Source: Actinophytocola sp. (GTDB taxonomy: Bacteria; Actinomycetota; Actinomycetes; Mycobacteriales; Pseudonocardiaceae). From it: a stretch of DNA of 36,312 bases. The stretch is taken from contig WHSS01000020.1 of assembly GCA_009379975.1 (NCBI GenBank), positions 1 through 36,312 on the forward strand. Reading direction: 5' to 3'. How positions within the stretch are numbered: the first letter of the stretch is position 1; the number at the start of each line of letters is the position of its first letter. Below are positions 31,326 through 36,312 of this stretch, one piece after another. The position numbers and the translations under genes are program-made. The notes under the pieces were generated by a model. That model did not search any database. It was not told where the DNA came from and was given only the letters and a program-made list of their open reading frames with translations.

Positions 31326-33064
31326 CAGGCGGCCCGCCGCTCACGGCGCCTCAGCCGCAACACGAAGGCCAGCAGGCTGATCCCGGCGATGACGCCGAGC
31401 CCTCCGGAGACACCGGCGTGCGCCCCGGCGGCGGCGATGGTTTCGGCTTGCTGCGTGCCGGGCTTGGTCGGCGACTCGGTCCAGTCACAGCCGGCCGGGT
31501 CCGGGTTGGTTTCCCGGTTGTACTCCGCGCAGGGCAGCAGTTGCACGGTCTTCACCACGTTGCTGATCGGCAACTGGGACCCCGTGGCGCACCGCGGCAG
31601 ACCCTGCGGGCTGGTCGCGTTGTGGGTGATCTCGCTGCCCGGCGCGGGCAGGTTGTCCTGCCAGCAGTTGCCGACGCCCGCGTCGTCCCACCAGAAGTCG
31701 AGGCCGTTGGGCAGGCCGTGGCCCATCTGGTTCGAGGTGAACGCGTTGTGGTTCGGGTTATCGGTCTGCGCCTGCGGGTCGTACTCGCCGCGGATGGCCG
31801 CAGGCGCCCAGAACAGCATCACGCCGTTGCGCCAATTGTCGTAGATCTCGTTGGAGTGAACGAAGTTGTGGTTGCCGTTCATCATCACGCCGGTGCCGAC
31901 CGGGACCGGGAAGGCGGGGCAGACGATGCCGTCCTCATAGCCGACATCGGCGGGCCGCTCCGCCTGGCACGGGGCGTCATCGCCCTGCACGTTGACGTAG
32001 TAGTTCTCGTTGTTGCGGTAGATCTGGTTGTGCTCGAGCCAGGCGTGATCCTGCGGCATACCGGGATGCCCGCCGATGACCGACTCGGTCACATACCCCG
32101 CGCCGTTGTCGTGCACGTCGTTGTGGTGGAAGTACACCGAGTTCCCAGCCGTGCCCGAGAAACCGAGCGCGTTGTGGTGGGTCTCGCACCCGGTGATCTC
32201 CACCGACCACCGGCTCAGCGGACCGGTGTTGCCGTTCTGCGCGTTGACGTCCGCGGATGAGCCGGGGTAGACACCCGAATCGCCGTTGTAGTACGTCTCG
32301 CAGTCCTTGATCAGGCCGTGGTCCGAGGTGAACGTCAGCAGCCCGTACAGGTCGTTCATGCGGGCGACGACGCCGTCGGCGACGTAGCCGTCGGTCTCGT
32401 GGAAGTACACCGCGTTCTCGCGGAAGAGCTCGACGGTCAGATTCTTGAGGTAGATGCCGTCGGCGCGGTCGGCCTTGAGCCCGTTGTGCTTGACCCAGTC
32501 ACCGTTTTTCCGGAAGCCCCCGGTGAACAGCACGTCCTCGGCGTCGTCGCCGGTGCCTTCGATCTGCAGATCGCACAGCTGGTTGTCGCAGGTGATATCC
32601 GGATCGTCCGGGTCGTCGCCCGCGATGGTGACCAGGTTGAGGACCTCACCGCAGGAGACGATCAGTTCGTAGTCGACGATGCCGCCGTCGTAGTCCTCGG
32701 TGCACTTCCGATCCCACGACGGCTCCTCGCGGTACTGGCCGGGGAGCACGTAGATGTTCGTCCGCTGCACCGTGACCGCATCGACCGCGGCCTGCAGGTG
32801 CTCGTACTCGCATCGCTTGAGCATCGCCTTGTTGAACTTGCGCAGTCCGTCGTCGGCGATCTCGGCGATCCGATCGGCGGAGTCCGGCTTACACGCCACG
32901 ATCACGTCGCCGGCTTGGTCGATGGAGCGGTGCGTCGGCACCGCACCGTCTCCCGGCGGGAACTGCGACTCCCGCTCTTCATGCGCCGATGCCGGGGCGG
33001 CGATGCCGACCAACAACAGGCCTACGAGGACGAGTAACCGTATACACCTGGCAGTACCGGACAT
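31325..33064 (-). CDS. Secreted parallel beta-helix protein with C-terminal membrane anchor
   Basis: The 579-residue protein has a Sec signal peptide (RCIRLLVLVGLLLVGIAAPASA, cut near residue 27). Right-handed beta-helix repeats follow (VDAVTVQRTNIYVLPGQYRE, GIYLKNLTVELFRENAVYF, GVYP, VEITGCETHHNALGFSGTAG, HDNGAGY, NHNFVHSNEIYDNWRNGVML). It ends in a membrane helix and a basic tail (GLGVIAGISLLAFVLRLRRRERRAA), so it stays on the outer membrane face. Repeated Asn/His and several cysteine pairs (CKP, KCTED, SCGE, CDNQLC) suggest disulfides. Beta-helix proteins are often carbohydrate lyases or epimerases, but no catalytic set is identified. Start at the ATG of the signal peptide; a frame to 33202 with its own ribosome binding site adds 46 residues. 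Confidence 0.85.
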   Translation of the reverse strand: MSGTARCIRLLVLVGLLLVGIAAPASAHEERESQFPPGDGAVPTHRSIDQAGDVIVACKPDSADRIAEIADDGLRKFNKAMLKRCEYEHLQAAVDAVTVQRTNIYVLPGQYREEPSWDRKCTEDYDGGIVDYELIVSCGEVLNLVTIAGDDPDDPDITCDNQLCDLQIEGTGDDAEDVLFTGGFRKNGDWVKHNGLKADRADGIYLKNLTVELFRENAVYFHETDGYVADGVVARMNDLYGLLTFTSDHGLIKDCETYYNGDSGVYPGSSADVNAQNGNTGPLSRWSVEITGCETHHNALGFSGTAGNSVYFHHNDVHDNGAGYVTESVIGGHPGMPQDHAWLEHNQIYRNNENYYVNVQGDDAPCQAERPADVGYEDGIVCPAFPVPVGTGVMMNGNHNFVHSNEIYDNWRNGVMLFWAPAAIRGEYDPQAQTDNPNHNAFTSNQMGHGLPNGLDFWWDDAGVGNCWQDNLPAPGSEITHNATSPQGLPRCATGSQLPISNVVKTVQLLPCAEYNRETNPDPAGCDWTESPTKPGTQQAETIAAAGAHAGVSGGLGVIAGISLLAFVLRLRRRERRAA

Positions 33065-33092
33065 TGGCGCACTCTGTGTCTTATTCGAACTC

Positions 33093-33197
33093 GCGTTATT
33101 CAACGAGTGAGTAGTTGCGGTTAGTGCTCCTACCTGCACCAACCACTCCGCCTGGGCCTGACGGCCCAGGGTCGCTGGGTCGGTTGTTGAATAACGC
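33093..33197. promoter_or_regulatory. Perfect 12-base inverted repeat spaced 81 bases, upstream of the beta-helix gene
   Basis: GCGTTATTCAAC (33093-33104) and GTTGAATAACGC (33186-33197) are exact inverted copies in the 212-base gap between the hydrolase and beta-helix genes. This arrangement suits two operator half-sites bound with DNA looping, or a long RNA stem in the leader. A TTATTC also occurs at 33081-33086. No transposase or target duplication is seen. Confidence 0.5.
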
Positions 33198-33276
33198 TCC
33201 ATGTCGGTTTCCTAACCTCGCGTATCACCACTTCTTGTGTTGTTGCCGTAGTCAAAGTTCCTGCGTCGCCGAACCA

Positions 33277-35730
33277 TCAGCGCAGCCTGCCGTCGTCGTC
33301 GAAGCGCAGCTGGGCGGTTTTTCCGCCTGCGAGGCAGTACGTGAACGTGTCGCGGTCGCGGGCGTGCGGCTGCCCCAGTGTGAACAGCACGTCCTCCGGC
33401 GGCATGCCACGCTCGACGCGTTTGAGGTCCTGCCGGGTCAGCTCGTCGATGTCGTCCCGGCAGCTGTCGCCCGCGATGCCCACGGCGCGTTCCCACATCT
33501 GCAGGTATGCCTCGGGGCCGCGTTCCAGATCGGCGACGATCGCGTCACCGGCGAGCAGCCGGAGGTCCTGCACCCAGTCGAGGTACAGGCCGTAGTGCGC
33601 GACGCCGTCGGTGTTGATGTCGAACACCCGCTCGCCGCTGACCTGGCGGTCGATCCGCGCGCCGCCGAAGCCGGTGAACGGGTAGGTCACCGGGTTGTCG
33701 GTGTCGGCGCCGCGTGGCGCGCCCTGCGAAGCGAAGCCGTTGATGTCGCTGCCCCAGCCGAAGCCGAAGTAGAACCGGTCATCGGCCCACTGCTTGTGCT
33801 GCCGCCACCGCTCGGCGAAGCGCGTCGAACTGCCCGCCATCGGCGTGACGACCCCGCCCGCCTCGTAGACCCGCCGGTAGATGTCGTCGTCGGCCCAGCT
33901 GTGGCTCGATACCACCCCGGAGTAGGCCAGCTCATCGATGACGAAGTCCATCGCGTCGCGGCGTGCCTTGGCGCTCATGTGATCGGGGTCGAAGATCATC
34001 CCGTGCTCGGCCATCCGCCGGATGGTGTACTTGCCGAGCTCGGTCAGGCCCGCCTGGTTGCAGTGCGGCCCGCCGCCGTAGACGGGCGCCGCGCCCGACT
34101 CGCCGACCGCTTCGAGCACCGCACCCGCCAGGGCGTCCCGGCCCGTCAGCTCTTCCGGCGTGCCCGCGTCGTCGTGCAGGTTGGCCTGCGGCTGGTCATG
34201 GGAGTGATCGGAATGTCCTTCGCAGGAACCCATCCGCCAGAATGAACCGGTCTGCATGAAGTTGGCGCCGTTGACCGCCACACCGGTGGAACCCGCGTCG
34301 CCCGCGACACCGGTGAAGGCATTGTCGAACTTGTTGACCAGCTCCATCTGCCGCACGCCGAGCTCGTGGACCTCCGCCAGCTGCTCGTCGACCTGCTGCT
34401 CATCGCACTCCGGCGTGCCCCGCTGTACGCCGCAGTCGAACAGTACCGACACCTCGATGCCCATGACGACGGCGAGCTTGCCCGCGTTCATCACCCGGCG
34501 CGCCTCGAAGGGGTCCGTAACGATCCGGAACCAGCCGCGGCCGGGCCCGCCGTTCTGGGCGTCGATGTAGCGCTCGAACTCCCGCAGCCGCTGAGCCTGC
34601 AGCCGCACGCCGTCCATCTCGTTGCAGCTGTTGCGTTTGATCGGGTAGACCTCGCACAGCTTGTTGTTGTCCACCAGCAGGTTGGTGTACATGCGGAGGC
34701 CGCCACGCCAGGCGCGCTCGATCCAGCGGTAGTAGGTCTGCTCGTAGGCCAGCGAGTCGTGGGCGGGCCAGTCGACGAAGGTCGGCCAGCCGGTGGTGTC
34801 GTGGCCCTGGACCGGGTCGCGGCCGGACAGGATCGTTTCCATGACGTGGGTGCGGCCGCCGGACGCTTCGTGTTCCTTGCACCCCCGCAAGGCGAAGGTC
34901 ACGCCGTAGGGGTGCCAGGGGCGGCCACAGCGCAACCGGCCGCCGAGGAACTCGAAGGCCATACCGTGCAGGTGTGGGTCGAGGTAGCCACGAACCTCGG
35001 TGTAGGGGGTTTCGCCGCCCGCGACCGGGCCGGTCACGTTGACGTCCGCCTCCGGCCATGCCGCGCAACCCTCGAGGAGTTCGAAGCCGAAACCGGGGGA
35101 TCCGCCGGGGTCGGTCAGCCCAAGTTGGCCGTCGTCGCCGACCGTCAGGTCCTTGTCGAGCGCGGGCAGCCAGATCCGGAAGCCCTCGCCGGACTCCTCG
35201 ATCTCCCAATCCGCCAGCTCACTGGGTTCGGCGGCAATGCCGACCGTCGAGCCCCGCCCGCTCGCGGTGCCCAGTTCGCCCTCCGCCAGCTCGCGCAACA
35301 CCGCATCGGACTGCTCCCTGGTGAGCCCGCCGACGAGGGCGCCGGGGCTGGAGTCGGTGACCTCGCCTGCCACCTCGCCTACCAGCCCGTCGCTGACCGC
35401 GAGGAAGTCCTCCGCCGTACCGAAGAGCAGGTAGCGCCCGAGGTCGGTCGCCTGGAAGTGGAACGGCTCCGCCTCGGTTACCGCGGCCGCGGTCGCCGCG
35501 AAGCCGTCGTCCGACCTGGTGAGGTAGCGGTCCGCGGCGAGCGAGCGCACGGCATAGCAGCCGCCCGCCATGGCGTAGCGGTCCTCGGGCGAGGCCGCAC
35601 GGTCGGGCGCAGGGGGAGCAGGCGCCGGCGATGGCTCGACACGTGCCCCGGCGGCTGGTACCGCCACGGCATCCAGCACCAGCAGACCAGCGATCGCGAC
35701 CGTCAGCAGCGCACGCATCGGCACGTTCAT
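33277..35730 (-). CDS. Secreted M19-like (membrane dipeptidase/amidohydrolase fold) metalloprotein, multidomain
   Basis: The 817-residue protein has a signal peptide (MRALLTVAIAGLLVLDAVAVPAAGA) and a Pro-rich linker. An N-terminal beta-rich domain (about 55-225; GGCYAVRSLAADRYLTR recalls a fascin or beta-trefoil unit) precedes a TIM-barrel metal hydrolase domain (about 240-760). Candidate metal ligands are His253/His255 (YLDPHLHGM), Glu425 (VVMGIEVS), His584 (FDPDHMSA), His610 (VVSSHSW) and Asp662 (GWGSDINGF), the layout of M19 dipeptidases and related amidohydrolases. Residues 776-817 (GMPPEDVLFTLGQPHARD ... RFDDDGRL) resemble a BamE/OmlA-type domain. The substrate is unknown: a peptide, lactone or phosphoester are all possible. 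The ATG at 35728-35730 directly follows a hairpin. Confidence 0.82.
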   Translation of the reverse strand: MNVPMRALLTVAIAGLLVLDAVAVPAAGARVEPSPAPAPPAPDRAASPEDRYAMAGGCYAVRSLAADRYLTRSDDGFAATAAAVTEAEPFHFQATDLGRYLLFGTAEDFLAVSDGLVGEVAGEVTDSSPGALVGGLTREQSDAVLRELAEGELGTASGRGSTVGIAAEPSELADWEIEESGEGFRIWLPALDKDLTVGDDGQLGLTDPGGSPGFGFELLEGCAAWPEADVNVTGPVAGGETPYTEVRGYLDPHLHGMAFEFLGGRLRCGRPWHPYGVTFALRGCKEHEASGGRTHVMETILSGRDPVQGHDTTGWPTFVDWPAHDSLAYEQTYYRWIERAWRGGLRMYTNLLVDNNKLCEVYPIKRNSCNEMDGVRLQAQRLREFERYIDAQNGGPGRGWFRIVTDPFEARRVMNAGKLAVVMGIEVSVLFDCGVQRGTPECDEQQVDEQLAEVHELGVRQMELVNKFDNAFTGVAGDAGSTGVAVNGANFMQTGSFWRMGSCEGHSDHSHDQPQANLHDDAGTPEELTGRDALAGAVLEAVGESGAAPVYGGGPHCNQAGLTELGKYTIRRMAEHGMIFDPDHMSAKARRDAMDFVIDELAYSGVVSSHSWADDDIYRRVYEAGGVVTPMAGSSTRFAERWRQHKQWADDRFYFGFGWGSDINGFASQGAPRGADTDNPVTYPFTGFGGARIDRQVSGERVFDINTDGVAHYGLYLDWVQDLRLLAGDAIVADLERGPEAYLQMWERAVGIAGDSCRDDIDELTRQDLKRVERGMPPEDVLFTLGQPHARDRDTFTYCLAGGKTAQLRFDDDGRLR

Positions 35731-35732
35731 GC

Positions 35733-35749
35733 TTCGCTCAACGAGCGAA
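35733..35749. promoter_or_regulatory. Palindrome TTCGCTC-AAC-GAGCGAA two bases before the M19-like start codon
   Basis: The seven-base perfect arms with a three-base loop end two bases before the ATG of the hydrolase gene (minus strand). No separate ribosome binding site is visible, so the hairpin occupies its place. It could block ribosome access, or be a repressor operator on a leaderless promoter. Confidence 0.55.
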
Positions 35750-35764
35750 CATGAAGAATGTTTC

Positions 35765-35809
35765 GGTTACCCCGGCAGAACCTGGCGGTTCACCCGATTC
35801 GGGTAACCC
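35765..35809. promoter_or_regulatory. Candidate PHO/RegX3-type boxes upstream of the M19-like gene
   Basis: GGTTACC (35765-35771) and GGTTCACC (35787-35794) start 22 bases apart, two turns of the 11-base PHO-box repeat. The second overlaps a perfect palindrome ACCCGATTCGGGT (35792-35804) followed by AACCC. It lies in the 169-base gap between the hydrolase gene and the plus-strand membrane protein gene and could serve either. Confidence 0.4.
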
Positions 35810-35899
35810 TGTCCAGGTCGCGGTGGCTATTGGTGACCGCCCTTTGTCCTGCAGCGGTGGCGGCGGGGAGCCGAAGGAAACTCGGGCTAGAGTCCAGCC

Positions 35900-36292
35900 A
35901 TGCTGGGACGAAACCGAAAAGAGGACGGACCGTTTTACCGGGCGACCGTTCGCCGTGCTGAGGCCGTCGACAACGCAGAGACCTCCGCAGAACGCCGGAA
36001 AGCCGTGATGCTCCTCGTTCCCACCACCCTGGTGGCATTGGCCGAAGGGTTCCTGCGGGAGTTCTTTGGGCTGCTCGCGCTGCTGGCCTGTGTCGGCGCG
36101 ATCTTCAGCGGGGTGACGTCCGGCCAGCTGGGGTGGGCCACCGGTGCGGTGCTCGCCGGGATCGCGGGCGCGGTGCTCGTGCTGGTCGCTCTCATCCGGC
36201 GCTGGTCGTTCGGCAGGCAGTGGGGCGTGTACGTCGGGGTGCTTCTGGTCGAGGGCGGGCTGATCGCCGCCGTGGAAAACCTCACTCCGTGA
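35900..36292 (+). CDS. Small three-helix membrane protein of unknown function
   Basis: The 130-residue protein starts MLGRNRKEDGPFYRATVRRA, a charged cytoplasmic segment. It has about three membrane helices: FFGLLALLACVGAIFSGV, ATGAVLAGIAGAVLVLVALI and VYVGVLLVEGGLIAAVENL. A further weakly hydrophobic stretch (KAVMLLVPTTLVALAEGFL) precedes them. No family is recognised. The ATG at 35900 has GAG seven bases upstream. It is divergent from the M19-like gene and ends 20 bases before the window edge, where nothing further can be identified. Confidence 0.75.
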   Translation: MLGRNRKEDGPFYRATVRRAEAVDNAETSAERRKAVMLLVPTTLVALAEGFLREFFGLLALLACVGAIFSGVTSGQLGWATGAVLAGIAGAVLVLVALIRRWSFGRQWGVYVGVLLVEGGLIAAVENLTP

Positions 36293-36312
36293 AGTGGGTG
36301 GTTTGCCCCCCA

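Noticed and set aside
31100-32260. Plus-strand open frame of 386 codons across the beta-helix gene
   Set aside because: Antisense to a gene with a signal peptide and beta-helix repeats; no start signal.
33093-33197. Terminal inverted repeats of a small transposable element
   Set aside because: The 105-base segment carries no target duplication that can be seen, and no transposase is nearby; only the inverted repeat itself is supported.
34366-35754. Plus-strand open frame of 462 codons across the M19-like gene
   Set aside because: It is antisense to the hydrolase, whose signal peptide, metal ligands and domains are clear; the plus-strand product has shadow-type composition.

Overview
The window is high-GC actinobacterial DNA. 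Gene content and order point to a mycelial member of the Pseudonocardiaceae or a close relative; this is inferred from synteny and codon style, not from a marker gene. Two known neighbourhoods are fused here. The block senX3-regX3-ppx-proline-rich membrane protein-TIM barrel-thioesterase-proC-HTH-bL37-SDR-acyltransferase and the block hemC-hemD-hemB-membrane proteins-hemL-phosphatase-TlpA-CcdA-ResB follow the order known around Mycobacterium tuberculosis Rv0490-Rv0529. The rex-hemA-hemC-hemD and bldN-rsbN pairings match the Streptomyces arrangement.

Layout. Bases 1-11236 (minus strand) form one long tetrapyrrole and cytochrome c maturation block, read from right to left: rex, hemA, hemC, hemD (fused to a methylase-like domain), hemB, three small membrane proteins, hemL, a histidine phosphatase, a TlpA-like thioredoxin lipoprotein, ccdA and resB (cut by the window edge). 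A near-perfect Rex operator precedes rex, so redox (NADH/NAD+) control of haem synthesis is expected. Bases 11495-14921 (minus) hold a membrane-anchored sulfite-oxidase-type molybdoenzyme, a glutaredoxin-like protein and an acyl-CoA synthetase. Bases 15228-18670 (plus) hold a BldN-like ECF sigma factor, its RsbN-like anti-sigma factor (with a BldN-type promoter between them) and a HAD-IB phosphatase. Bases 18683-29678 (minus) hold the acyltransferase, SDR protein, 33-residue ribosomal protein bL37, excisionase-type HTH protein, proC, thioesterase, proline dehydrogenase, TIM barrel protein, proline-rich membrane protein, ppx and the regX3-senX3 phosphate two-component system. A DODA-type dioxygenase lies divergently at 29927.

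The least ordinary part is 30717-35730: a secreted M19-like metallohydrolase with extra domains, a secreted parallel beta-helix protein with a C-terminal membrane anchor, and a small membrane-anchored beta-rich protein. All three are on the minus strand and together look like a cell-surface module of unknown function. Candidate PHO/RegX3-type GTTCACC boxes lie upstream of the hydrolase and in the senX3/dioxygenase intergenic region.

The other striking feature is a set of dispersed long palindromes sitting just after stop codons of minus-strand genes. One family is built on CTGAAAG/CTTTCAG (three copies) and another on GTCGTGAGTG/CACTCACGAC (two long copies and one short copy with reversed topology). 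Single strong hairpins also follow rsbN and proC. No tRNA, rRNA, CRISPR array, insertion sequence or prophage was seen.
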